NCBI RefSeq assembly: GCF_037969765.1
Contig: NZ_CP150207.1
Span: 3,775,001 to 3,839,000, forward strand
Direction of reading: 5' to 3'
Length of the DNA stretch: 64,000 nt
Origin: Paenibacillus sp. FSL W8-0186
Lineage (GTDB): Bacteria > Bacillota > Bacilli > Paenibacillales > Paenibacillaceae
The position numbers and the translations under genes were made by a program. The notes beneath the pieces are model-generated. The model saw only the letters and a program-made list of their open reading frames with translations. It was not told where the DNA came from and searched no databases. Of this stretch, positions 9,041-17,545 are shown piece after piece (the stretch's first letter is position 1; each line of letters starts with the position of its first letter).

Positions 9041-9585
9041 CCTGATACACCACCTTTCTGATAATCTTGGAGTAAATGCTGAAGCTGCTGCCTTGCCCTG
9101 AATAAATACGATTTCACCGTATTCAATGGCAAATTCAAGCTATCAGCGATTTCGTTATACGAAAAGTCCTGCAAATACCGCAGCACCACAACGGAGCGAT
9201 GATGCTCGGGAAGCTGATCGATCGCTTCGCGGATATCCTGCGCAATATAACCGGACATCACTTCACGCTCGACATTATCCTTGCCTTCGAACACGATTTC
9301 GTGCTCTTCGATCGATACCGTTGGTTTTTTTCTGCGAAACTTGTCGATGCAGATATTTGTCACAATCCGCTGCACCCAGGTTTTGAATTGGGCCTTTTCC
9401 TCATAAGTATCGATTTTCGTATAAATCCGGATCAGCGCTTCCTGGGCTGCGTCATGCGCATCCTGTTCATCATTTAAAATATAATAGGCCGTGCGGTATA
9501 CTTGATTTTCTATTTCTCGCAATAGGGTGATTAGAGCGTCGCGATCGCCCGTTTGAGCGGCTCTGATGAGTTCCTGCTCCACCAC
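9037..9585 (-). CDS. RNA polymerase sigma factor, ECF subfamily (SigW-like)
   Basis: 182 residues with sigma region 2 (AYYILNDEQDAHDAAQEALIR, then FKTWVQRIVTNICIDKFRRKK) and region 4 (IDQLPEHHRSVVVLRYL ending in a helix-turn-helix NEIADSLNLPLNTVKSYLFRA). The start is GTG at 9585 or GTG at 9582; a GGGGGAG site favours the latter by spacing. It is followed by the anti-sigma gene with a 4-base overlap. An ECF-type promoter directly upstream suggests autoregulation. The specific regulon cannot be read from the window. Confidence 0.92.
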   Translation of the reverse strand: MVEQELIRAAQTGDRDALITLLREIENQVYRTAYYILNDEQDAHDAAQEALIRIYTKIDTYEEKAQFKTWVQRIVTNICIDKFRRKKPTVSIEEHEIVFEGKDNVEREVMSGYIAQDIREAIDQLPEHHRSVVVLRYLQDFSYNEIADSLNLPLNTVKSYLFRARQQLQHLLQDYQKGGVSG

Positions 9586-9614
9586 AAAGGCTCCCCCTTC
9601 CTTGCAACCTTACA

Positions 9615-9641
9615 GACGATATCGACAGGCGATATGTTGCA
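9615..9641 (-). promoter_or_regulatory. Candidate ECF-type autoregulatory promoter
   Basis: On the minus strand TGCAAC (9641-9636), a 17-base spacer and CGTC (9618-9615) resemble ECF promoters (AAC at -35, CGT at -10). The predicted start would give a very short leader ending at the sigma gene's ribosome binding site. Confidence 0.5.
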
Positions 9642-9743
9642 ATGTTGTTACTATTTTTTGTTAGAAATTTTTAGTAATAAAGTCTTACATTATCCTATAA
9701 CAGCCTGAATCTCACCTAAGAATACCAGAAAAAACGAAGCCCG

Positions 9744-12395
9744 TCACCACGGGGAAACCAACTTGTACCGCACGCGAATACGGCCGTTTTCCACTTCCAT
9801 TTGCACCTCGCCGTGCTGATCCGTGCGGTAAATCCGGCTGCCCGAAGAGGCGATCCGTTCTACGACGGACGGATGCGGGTGACCGTAGCTGTTCGAAGCC
9901 CCGGCTGATATGACAGCCGCTGCAGGACGCCAGTATTCAAGCCATTCCGCGGATGTCGATGTTTTGCTGCCGTGATGGGCGATTTTCATTACATCTATAA
10001 ATATAGAAGATATACGGTTTGCTAGATTGCTAGTTCGGCTCTCCCCGGCAAGCTCCTCCAGAACCCGATACTCCGCCGCTTCGTCCATGTCTCCCGTAAA
10101 TAGAAACGTCGCGCCAGTCATCTGCAGTACAAAGACGATCGATTCATGATTCTGCTTTTTACTGTAGAGAATCTGCCCCTGAGGAGATGCATCCGGTTCG
10201 GGTGACAAAATCCGCAGCTCGGTCGCTGCATCAAGCTTTAGCCCCATTCCTTGCCTGGCGGCATAAATCGGCATTCCCTTATGAAGCGCCGTATCCATCA
10301 GCTTGGCGATCGTACTTGAATCGCTAAGCGATCCATTGATCAGCAGCGCGTCCACCGGAAACTGTTCGAGCACCGCCTGCAAGCCTCCAGCATGATCCTG
10401 ATCGCCATGCGTTAGAATGACCGCATCGAGCCGGTTGATCCCGCGTTTTTTCAACAAAGGAACAACGGTCTTGGCCCCTACTTCAAAGGGCTCGCGACGA
10501 TTTCGCCAAGCCTCCTCCGGTTTGCGGAACGAAACGGTGCCTCCCCCGTCCACAAGAATATTCCGGCCTTCCGGCGTAGTAATCAAAGCGCAATCCCCTT
10601 GTCCCACATCGATAAACTGGACATGTCCTTTGCCCTTCATATTCATAGGCTGATATCCTAAATATAATTGGACGAGCAGCAAGCCAGCAAGCCCTACTTG
10701 CAGCAGGTGTTCGGGGCGGAGCTTGGCCACGTTCAGCCACTTACCGCCGCGGCGGCCTCTCCAAGCCCGCTGCTTCGCTAGTGGATCTAGCGGCTGCGTG
10801 TCATCGCTTCCTTCCAAGTCAGCCTGACGAACAACGCGGCTGCGGTGCCTAAAATACAGCAGCAAATAACAAGCGGCATAGAATATGGCCATCCACATTA
10901 ACGAAGGAGATTTCCAGTAAGTCATGAATCCGCTGCGCGCATTCAGCCATTCTGTCACGATGAACGTTGCCGTGTTCAGGAGCCGGACCGGATAAGCGAT
11001 CCATTCCCCAAGAGGCAGCCACAATGCGCTTAACAGCAGGGCCGCCGTGCCGCCGGGCAGAGCGATCATCCCGATGATCGGGACAAGCAGCATATTAGCT
11101 GCCAAAGATAGAAGCGAAAATTGGTTGAAATAATAAATAGTCAGCGGAAAGGAAACGAGTTGCGCAGCGACCGTTATCGCAGCGGCTCCGGCGGCCTTGG
11201 CGGGCAGCCACCGCAGATAGGGCATGAGCAAGGGAACGAATACGATCAACCCCGCCGTCACGATAAAAGAGAGCTGAAAGCTCACGTTCAGCATGTAGTA
11301 AGGTTCCCATAACAGCATCAATAGAGCGGCCGCGGACAGGACATTCAGTCCGTCCTTCAGGATGCCGCGCCGCAATAAATAGATCCCGATCATCGTCATT
11401 AATCCCGAGCGGATCACGGAAGGGGAAAATCCCGTAATCAGCACATACACGGGGATGAATAAGAACACGATCCGGTAGGCACTTTCTCTGGTCACCCGGC
11501 ACAGGCGCAGCACTCCGAAAATCAAGCTTACATTAATCGCGACATGACTGCCGGATATAGCCAGAATGTGCGTCAGTCCAAGCTGGGAGAACTGCGCGTA
11601 CTTCTCGGGCTCCAGCTCGCTGGCCAGGCCGATCAATAGTCCTTTCATATAACCCGCCTGCCAGTCCGGGAACAGCCGCTCGATGCGTTCGCCAAGCCCC
11701 CCTCGGGCAGCGTCAACCTTCCCGAGCAGCATAGACGGGCTGATCTTGGCGTCCGCCTCTACCTTCACGGAGGAAATGCCTGCCGCTTTGAGAAGCCAAT
11801 GGACCCTTTGCGTCCGCAAATACTTGCGATAGTCGAAGCCGCCAAAATTACGGGCCTCGTTCGGCCTCTCCAATGTGCCTTCCAGCTCAAGCCGCTGGCC
11901 TCTTCGCCACCCACTTGCGGCCGCAGCTTCCTCTATAGATGCCAGCCGCAGCTGCACGTTCAGCTTCTCACCGCCCGCGTCCTCAGATCTCACAGCTGAT
12001 TGCAGACCCGTAAAGGATACCGATTCAATCCGAAGCGTAAAATCCGCGCGGTCGCCGTCCACTTCCACTGGAGACAGCAGCATTCCCCGAACTTGCACCT
12101 GTGTCTGTCCTGATTCGGAGACAGCAGCTGTACCCAAGTCGCTTGCGGCCAACCACTCGGACAGCCTGCTCACATTTCTCCCATCATGGTACGACCAATA
12201 AGCAGCCCCAAGCGAGAACATCAGTACGTATATAAGCAGCTTTTTCCACGGGCAGCGGGAAATCAAGCCCAGCAAGGGCAGGACAAGCCATGTCCCCGCC
12301 CAAAACAGCCAAAAGGCCGAACCTTCGTGCAAATAAGCCAGAGCGCTGCCGGCAATCCAACTGCATACTGCCATTACTAAAGGCCTGTGGCGCAT
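9744..12395 (-). CDS. comEC: DNA uptake channel protein ComEC/Rec2
   Basis: 883 residues. Polytopic membrane protein that carries transforming single-stranded DNA across the cytoplasmic membrane. N-terminal hydrophobic helices and an extracellular DUF4131-like region are followed by the competence domain (GLTHILAISGSHVAINVSL) and several more membrane segments. A C-terminal metallo-beta-lactamase-like domain shows VILTHGDQDHAGGL and KIAHHGSKTSTS. The frame stays open to 12497, but AGAGGAG directly precedes ATGATG at 12398/12395, and a terminator lies inside the longer version, so the short form is used. Unlike the classic operon, a terminator separates it from comEB. Confidence 0.93.
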   Translation of the reverse strand: MRHRPLVMAVCSWIAGSALAYLHEGSAFWLFWAGTWLVLPLLGLISRCPWKKLLIYVLMFSLGAAYWSYHDGRNVSRLSEWLAASDLGTAAVSESGQTQVQVRGMLLSPVEVDGDRADFTLRIESVSFTGLQSAVRSEDAGGEKLNVQLRLASIEEAAAASGWRRGQRLELEGTLERPNEARNFGGFDYRKYLRTQRVHWLLKAAGISSVKVEADAKISPSMLLGKVDAARGGLGERIERLFPDWQAGYMKGLLIGLASELEPEKYAQFSQLGLTHILAISGSHVAINVSLIFGVLRLCRVTRESAYRIVFLFIPVYVLITGFSPSVIRSGLMTMIGIYLLRRGILKDGLNVLSAAALLMLLWEPYYMLNVSFQLSFIVTAGLIVFVPLLMPYLRWLPAKAAGAAAITVAAQLVSFPLTIYYFNQFSLLSLAANMLLVPIIGMIALPGGTAALLLSALWLPLGEWIAYPVRLLNTATFIVTEWLNARSGFMTYWKSPSLMWMAIFYAACYLLLYFRHRSRVVRQADLEGSDDTQPLDPLAKQRAWRGRRGGKWLNVAKLRPEHLLQVGLAGLLLVQLYLGYQPMNMKGKGHVQFIDVGQGDCALITTPEGRNILVDGGGTVSFRKPEEAWRNRREPFEVGAKTVVPLLKKRGINRLDAVILTHGDQDHAGGLQAVLEQFPVDALLINGSLSDSSTIAKLMDTALHKGMPIYAARQGMGLKLDAATELRILSPEPDASPQGQILYSKKQNHESIVFVLQMTGATFLFTGDMDEAAEYRVLEELAGESRTSNLANRISSIFIDVMKIAHHGSKTSTSAEWLEYWRPAAAVISAGASNSYGHPHPSVVERIASSGSRIYRTDQHGEVQMEVENGRIRVRYKLVSPW

Positions 12396-12451
12396 CATCG
12401 AGCTCCTCTCTAAAAAAGACTTGTTCCAAGCCTTGCCAGCTTCCTCATCAC

Positions 12452-12490
12452 AAAAAAAGAACCCCATCTGCCGCAGCAGACGAGGTTCTT
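12452..12490 (-). terminator. Terminator behind comEB, upstream of comEC
   Basis: On the minus strand a stem (12490-12484 with 12463-12457, plus an inner pairing 12480-12476 with 12471-12467) is followed by a run of seven T. It comes about 40 bases after the comEB stop and about 55 bases before the comEC start. Confidence 0.85.
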
Positions 12491-12497
12491 CCTTCAT

Positions 12498-12532
12498 CTC
12501 TTATGCTCTTATGCTCTTATGCTCTTATGCTC
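12498..12532. repeat. 8-bp tandem repeat, CTCTTATG x4
   Basis: Four perfect head-to-tail copies (12498-12529) plus a partial fifth, reaching into the comEB stop codon and lying between that stop and the terminator. Copy number should be prone to slippage. The repeat is outside the comEB protein except for its last base positions. Confidence 0.95.
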
Positions 12533-13050
12533 TAATCCTCAACCCGTCCATCCGTTTCCTTCGGAGGCTGATATGATTCCAGGCGCCGGAAGGTAATCCC
12601 CTTCTGGGCCATCATCGCCGAAACCTTGCCCGTGTCCTTCGGATAAGGACGGTGATAAATAATTTCCGTGATCCCGCTGTTCGCCAGCATATTGGCGCAC
12701 GTCCAGCACGGCTCGTCGGTCACATAGACGCTGGAGCCCTCCCGGTCGATCCGGTCCGTGAACAGCAGCAGGTTCTGCTCCGCATGGATCGTGCGGACGC
12801 AGCGCTGCTTCTTGACCATCTGTTCCTGACCGTCCACCGTCACCATTTCGTATTCCTCGGCGATCATGCAGCCCGCTTCCGAGCAGTCAGGCACTCCCGA
12901 CGGGGCGCCGTTATAGGCCGTTCCGAGCAGCTTCTTCCCCTGGACAAGCACGGCGCCCACATGCCGCCGGTTGCAGCGCGATCTCGTGGATACCATGTAT
13001 GCGATATCCATAAAATACGTATCCCAATCTTTGCGTGTATCTGGACTCAT
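12532..13050 (-). CDS. comEB: dCMP deaminase ComEB
   Basis: 172 residues. Zinc-dependent deaminase converting dCMP to dUMP, in the late competence operon though dispensable for uptake in B. subtilis. The zinc site is visible as TIHAEQNLL (His and proton-shuttling Glu) and EPCWTCANML (two Cys). The extra cysteines near CSEAGCM are usual for the family. GAGGAG overlaps the comEA stop codon and sits 9 bases before the ATG. Expected to be co-transcribed with comEA. Confidence 0.95.
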   Translation of the reverse strand: MSPDTRKDWDTYFMDIAYMVSTRSRCNRRHVGAVLVQGKKLLGTAYNGAPSGVPDCSEAGCMIAEEYEMVTVDGQEQMVKKQRCVRTIHAEQNLLLFTDRIDREGSSVYVTDEPCWTCANMLANSGITEIIYHRPYPKDTGKVSAMMAQKGITFRRLESYQPPKETDGRVED

Positions 13051-13065
13051 GCTTTAATTCTCCTC

Positions 13066-13668
13066 TTACAGTTTGATATAAGGCTTTAATTTCTGGAACA
13101 CTTTCTCCCCGATGCCCTTCACCTTCTTCAAATCACTCAAGGAATTAAAAGAGCCGTGTTGATTCCGGTAGTCTATGATCGCCTGCGCCTTCTTCTCGCC
13201 AATGCCCGGAATGGTTTGAAGCTGCGAACTGTTCGCTGTGTTTATGCTCACCAGCCCGTCCTGCGGCGAGGGCTCGGCAGACGGCTGCAGCGGTACCGCG
13301 GCTGCGCTGCTGTCAGATGCCAGCGGCACAGCAGGGGCGGCGCTTTGCTCAAGCAAGCCCGCCTGCCCGGCTCCATCCGGGCCAGGATTCAGGCTATCCG
13401 CCGAATCCGGCACGGCAGCACTGCTGCCCGCAGCCAGGTTGCCCTGGCCTGCCGCGGCCTGAGCCGGGGCTGCCTCTGCTTGTGCCGCAGCCGCCGAAGC
13501 TCCCCCCTGCCCGCTATCGCCGGCCATCGCGGCAGCAACCTCGCGGTTTACCGGTGCCCAGCCTTCAATGCCGGCAGGACGGCTCCCGCCAACGGCAAAC
13601 AGCATCAGACCAGCCCCGAGCACAGCTGATACGACCGCTGTCATTACGTACTCCCGTTTCAATTTCAT
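13066..13668 (-). CDS. comEA: Competence protein ComEA (helix-hairpin-helix DNA receptor)
   Basis: About 200 residues: one N-terminal membrane anchor (YVMTAVVSAVLGAGLMLFAV), roughly 110 residues of Ala/Gly/Gln/Pro-rich linker, and a C-terminal double helix-hairpin-helix domain (INTANSSQLQTIPGIGEKKA ... LKKVKGIGEKVFQKL) that binds DNA outside the membrane and passes it to ComEC. The open frame reaches 13725. The ATG at 13668 gives the best membrane-protein start, though a better spaced GGGAG precedes an ATG at 13644. The SLBB-type domain seen in some ComEA proteins appears absent and replaced by low-complexity sequence. Confidence 0.9.
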   Translation of the reverse strand: MKLKREYVMTAVVSAVLGAGLMLFAVGGSRPAGIEGWAPVNREVAAAMAGDSGQGGASAAAAQAEAAPAQAAAGQGNLAAGSSAAVPDSADSLNPGPDGAGQAGLLEQSAAPAVPLASDSSAAAVPLQPSAEPSPQDGLVSINTANSSQLQTIPGIGEKKAQAIIDYRNQHGSFNSLSDLKKVKGIGEKVFQKLKPYIKL

Positions 13669-13750
13669 CGCTCCTATCTCAAAAGAATCTGTCCAAAATG
13701 TCATGAAGATCCCATCAAGATGCATACATATATAAACGACGAATATTTTT

Positions 13751-13762
13751 GTGCTTAAGCAC
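13751..13762. promoter_or_regulatory. 12-bp perfect palindrome between comEA and comER
   Basis: GTGCTTAAGCAC lies in the short region between the divergent comEA and comER genes, 16 bases before the comER start. It could be an operator, but the binding protein is unknown. Confidence 0.35.
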
Positions 13763-13778
13763 GAAAGGGGGAAACAGG

Positions 13779-14672
13779 ATGAAAGTCGCTTTCATCGGAA
13801 CGGGATCGATGGGAAGCCTGCTCATTGAGGCTTTCCTGCGTTCCGGTGCACTGTACCCGCATAACCTGCATGTCAGCAACCGAAGCAAATCCAAAGCGGA
13901 AATGCTGGCTTTGCGGCATCCCGGCCTTCACGTCGCGGCCAGCAATGCCGAGGCTGCCCTAGGAAGCGATATCGTATTTATTTGCGTAAAGCCCCATCAC
14001 TTCCCAGAGGTTATCGCGGAAATTCGCAGTGTACTCCTCGAGACGCAACTGCTCATCTCCATTACAAGCCCTGTGCTGATCTCCGTGCTGGAAGAGCAGG
14101 TCCCTGCCAAAATCGCCAAAATCATCCCCAGCATAACTCATTCCGTACATAGCGGCGCCTCGCTCTGCATTTATGGGGAGCGGGTTCAGCCGGAGGACCG
14201 GCTGCTGCTGGAGCAGCTCATGTCCTCGATTAGCAGGCCGACCCCAATCAAAGAGTCGGAGACGAGAATCGCCTCCGACATATCAAGCTGCGGCCCTGCC
14301 TTCGTGAGCTTCATTGTACAGCAATGGGCCAAAGCGGCAGCACAAATGACCGGTATCAGCATGCCGGAAGCGCTAAGCCTCAGCGCGGAAATGCTGCTCG
14401 GTACAGGCCGGCTCTTAACGGAAGGCGGCCTGACGCCAGAGCAACTGCAGCGCCGCGTTGCCGTTCCCGGCGGCGTCACTGCCGAAGGACTCGCTATATT
14501 GGAGGAGCGCCTTGAGGGCGTATTCCTAAGTCTGATTGAGGCGACGCAGCGGAAGCACGAGGCTGATCTGGCCAAGCTGGCCGCTCTTTTCGACGCCGTC
14601 AAACCTGCCGCAAACAGCTCTGTCAGCCCTGACCATGGTGATTTAGAGTCAGACAGACCTGAAATGCTCTAG
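13779..14672 (+). CDS. comER: ComER, pyrroline-5-carboxylate reductase-like protein
   Basis: 297 residues with an N-terminal Rossmann motif ([17 protein letters not shown]) and a C-terminal ProC-like helical dimerisation domain ([32 protein letters not shown]). It is related to proline biosynthesis enzymes but in this position is ComER, transcribed divergently from comEA as in B. subtilis; in some Bacilli it is linked to sporulation and biofilm control. GGGGG lies 7 bases before the ATG at 13779, so the longer frame from 13749 is not used. Its 3' end overlaps convergent leuS by 4 bases. Whether it has reductase activity is open. Confidence 0.88.
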   Translation: MKVAFIGTGSMGSLLIEAFLRSGALYPHNLHVSNRSKSKAEMLALRHPGLHVAASNAEAALGSDIVFICVKPHHFPEVIAEIRSVLLETQLLISITSPVLISVLEEQVPAKIAKIIPSITHSVHSGASLCIYGERVQPEDRLLLEQLMSSISRPTPIKESETRIASDISSCGPAFVSFIVQQWAKAAAQMTGISMPEALSLSAEMLLGTGRLLTEGGLTPEQLQRRVAVPGGVTAEGLAILEERLEGVFLSLIEATQRKHEADLAKLAALFDAVKPAANSSVSPDHGDLESDRPEML

Positions 14673-17110
14673 CCGACCACGATATTGACGAGCTTGCCCG
14701 GAACCGCGATAACTTTGCGAACAGCCTTTCCTTCAATAGCCTGTTTCACATTCGGCAAAGCCATACTGTGTTCCTGCATCGCTGCCTGATCAAGATCCTT
14801 GGCTACTTTGGTGCGGTCCACGATTTTGCCGTTCACCTGCACGACGATTTCCACCTCGGAATCGACTGTCCAAGCCTCGTCATATACCGGCCATGGCTCA
14901 TAAGTGACGCTCTCGTTATGGCCAAGGCGCTCCCACAGCTCTTCCGCCAAATGCGGAGCCAGCGGGGACAGCATTTGCACGAAATTCGCCGCAGCGGCTT
15001 TCGGAATAACGTCGGTTTTATAGGCCTCATTTACGAAGATCATCAGCTGGCTGATCGCCGTATTGAAGCGCAGTGCCTCGAAATCTTCAGTCACTTTCTT
15101 GATCGTTTTATGCCAAGTGCGTTTGAAATCATCCGCGCCTTCGCTATCGTTGATTTTTGCGTTCAGGCTGCCATCCTCGGCGACGAACAGGCGCCAGATC
15201 CGGGACAGGAACCGATGCGTTCCTTCTACTCCGCTTGTATTCCATGGCTTGGTCGCCTCCAGCGGACCCATGAACATCTCATAGACGCGCAGCGTATCAG
15301 CACCGTATTCGTTCACGATCACGTCCGGGTTGATGACGTTGCCGCGGGACTTACTCATCTTCTCGTTGTTCGTACCGAGGATCATTCCTTGGTTGACCAG
15401 CTTGTGGAACGGCTCCTTCGTAGACACAACGCCCAGATCATATAGAACCTTGTGCCAAAAACGGGCGTAGAGCAAATGTAGCACCGCGTGCTCGGCTCCG
15501 CCGATGTACAGGTCAACCGGCAGCCACTCTTCCTGCTTCTCCTTGGAGCACAGCTCCTTATCATTGTGCGGATCAATGTACCGCAAATAATACCAGCAGC
15601 TTCCTGCCCATTGCGGCATCGTATTTGTCTCGCGGCGCGCCGGAAGGCCCGTCTCTGGATCTGTTGTATTTACCCACTCCGTGACGTTAGCGAGCGGCGA
15701 CTCCCCCGTACCGGAAGGCTCGATATGATCAACCTCCGGCAGAAGCACCGGCAGTTGATCTTCCGGCACCGGCTTCATCGTGCCGTCCTCGAGATGCAGG
15801 ATCGGAATCGGCTCCCCCCAATAGCGCTGGCGGCTGAACAGCCAATCGCGCAGGCGGTAGCTTACTTTCCCGCGGCCTTTGCCGTTCTCCTCCAGCCAAG
15901 CGATCATCTTCTTAATCGCTTCTTCGTTGCGCAGACCGTTCAGGAAATCGGAATTGACGTGCGCGCCATCCCCTGAATAAGCTCCTTCCGCAATATTTCC
16001 GCCCTCGACAACCTCGATAATCGGCAGATCGAACTGCTTTGCGAATTCATAGTCGCGCTCGTCGTGTCCAGGAACAGCCATAATCGCGCCTGTTCCATAA
16101 CCAGCCAGCACATAATCCGCAATCCATACCGGCAGTTTCTCGCCGCTCACCGGATTGATCGCATAGGCTCCGGTAAAGACACCGGTTTTTTCTTTCGCCA
16201 GATCCGTACGCTCCAGATCGCTCTTGCGGGCAGCCTGCTCCCGGTAGTCTGACACTGCGGCACGCTGGGCTTCTGTCGTAATTATCTCCACCAGCTCATG
16301 CTCTGGCGCAAGCACGGCATAGCTCGCTCCAAACAAAGTGTCTGGACGTGTCGTGAATACCGTCAATGTCTCATCGCTTCCCTCGATCTGGAATACGACC
16401 TCAGCCCCTTCGGACTTGCCGATCCAGTTGCGCTGCATATCCTTGATGCTCTCCGACCAGTCGAGCTCCTCCAGATCCTCCAGCAGTCGCTCGGCGTATT
16501 CGGTAATCTTCAGTACCCATTGCCGCATCGGCTTGCGGATAACAGGGTGGCCCCCGCGTTCACTCTTGCCGTCGATAACCTCTTCATTAGCCAGGACGGT
16601 TCCGAGCGCCGGGCACCAGTTGACAGGCACCTCAGCCACGTAAGCGAGACCTTTCTTGTAGAGCTGGATAAAGATCCATTGCGTCCATTTATAATATTCC
16701 GGATCCGTCGTGCTGATCTCCCGATCCCAGTCGTAGGAGAAGCCAAGCGACTTAATCTGGCGCCGGAAGTTGTTGATGTTCTTGACCGTAATGTCGCGCG
16801 GATGCTCGCCAGTATCAAGGGCATGCTGCTCCGCAGGCAGGCCGAATGCGTCCCAGCCCATCGGGTGAAGCACGTTATAGCCGCGCATCCGCTTGTACCG
16901 CGAGACGATATCCGTCGCCGTATATCCCTCCGGATGGCCTACGTGAAGGCCTGCCCCCGATGGATAGGGGAACATATCCAGCGCATAAAATTTCGGTTTG
17001 CCCGGCTCCTCCGTAGTTTTGAATGTTTGATGCTCATCCCAGTATGCCTGCCATTTCGGCTCAATCGCCTGGGCACGGTATACATCGTGAGATTGATTGT
17101 TATTGCTCAT
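14669..17110 (-). CDS. leuS: Leucyl-tRNA synthetase
   Basis: 813 residues, class I synthetase charging tRNA-Leu. The HIGH-type motif appears as [19 protein letters not shown] near residue 50 and the KMSKS loop as [12 protein letters not shown] near residue 575. Between them lies the CP1 editing domain with the threonine-rich [15 protein letters not shown]. The C-terminal anticodon-binding part ends in a beta-rich segment ([17 protein letters not shown]). A GAAGGGAG site precedes the ATG. Transcription is controlled by the upstream T-box. Confidence 0.98.
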   Translation of the reverse strand: MSNNNQSHDVYRAQAIEPKWQAYWDEHQTFKTTEEPGKPKFYALDMFPYPSGAGLHVGHPEGYTATDIVSRYKRMRGYNVLHPMGWDAFGLPAEQHALDTGEHPRDITVKNINNFRRQIKSLGFSYDWDREISTTDPEYYKWTQWIFIQLYKKGLAYVAEVPVNWCPALGTVLANEEVIDGKSERGGHPVIRKPMRQWVLKITEYAERLLEDLEELDWSESIKDMQRNWIGKSEGAEVVFQIEGSDETLTVFTTRPDTLFGASYAVLAPEHELVEIITTEAQRAAVSDYREQAARKSDLERTDLAKEKTGVFTGAYAINPVSGEKLPVWIADYVLAGYGTGAIMAVPGHDERDYEFAKQFDLPIIEVVEGGNIAEGAYSGDGAHVNSDFLNGLRNEEAIKKMIAWLEENGKGRGKVSYRLRDWLFSRQRYWGEPIPILHLEDGTMKPVPEDQLPVLLPEVDHIEPSGTGESPLANVTEWVNTTDPETGLPARRETNTMPQWAGSCWYYLRYIDPHNDKELCSKEKQEEWLPVDLYIGGAEHAVLHLLYARFWHKVLYDLGVVSTKEPFHKLVNQGMILGTNNEKMSKSRGNVINPDVIVNEYGADTLRVYEMFMGPLEATKPWNTSGVEGTHRFLSRIWRLFVAEDGSLNAKINDSEGADDFKRTWHKTIKKVTEDFEALRFNTAISQLMIFVNEAYKTDVIPKAAAANFVQMLSPLAPHLAEELWERLGHNESVTYEPWPVYDEAWTVDSEVEIVVQVNGKIVDRTKVAKDLDQAAMQEHSMALPNVKQAIEGKAVRKVIAVPGKLVNIVVG

Positions 17111-17177
17111 GATCTTAAACTCCCTTCAGTGAATAAAAACGCCGATTGACGTATTTTCTAATTGCAGACAGGCCATC

Positions 17178-17485
17178 AAAAGAAAAACCTCCCGACCCAT
17201 AGCGTATCATCGCTAGGGACGAGAGGAGTATTCCCGTGGTACCACCCTAGTTAGCTTCCGGCATGCTTTGCCATCCGCTCCCTTTGCACCCTTAACGCGG
17301 GCAAGACGATGATGTTTCCGGGAAGGCAAGCACCTGCCAATCGAGGCGCAGAATCCCATTGCATCATAACTCCGAGGCGAGTTCATTTGCATTCTCCAAC
17401 CGGCTTGCACCATGCACCGGCTCTCTGGGTGGCAGAATTCAAACTATTATTCCTCTTCAAAGTTCTTGAATATCCATTTTGATTA
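17178..17485 (-). promoter_or_regulatory. T-box riboswitch (leucine) of leuS
   Basis: On the minus strand the leader shows stem I with an AGAGAG bulge and GGTGCATGGTGCAAGCC apical region, a specifier-loop candidate CTC (17381-17379, Leu codon), the conserved T-box sequence AGGGTGGTACCACGGG (17248-17233), and a terminator stem (17226 to about 17188) followed by TTTTTCTTTT. Uncharged tRNA-Leu is expected to favour the antiterminator and allow leuS transcription. The T-box core is certain; the exact specifier pairing is inferred. Confidence 0.93.
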
Positions 17486-17491
17486 CCAATC

Positions 17492-17520
17492 ATTATATAA
17501 AAATGAAACAGCCTCGTCAA
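17492..17520 (-). promoter_or_regulatory. Sigma-A promoter of the leuS T-box leader
   Basis: Near-consensus TTGACG (17520-17515), 17-base spacer, TATAAT (17497-17492) on the minus strand. The -35 lies only about 25 bases after the stop of the gene at 17546. Confidence 0.9.
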
Positions 17521-17545
17521 TGATAATTGAGGCGCGACCTCCTGT

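Noticed and set aside
12396-12497. N-terminal extension of ComEC
   Set aside because: It would run through a terminator hairpin and lacks a ribosome binding site; the ATGs at 12395-12398 have one.
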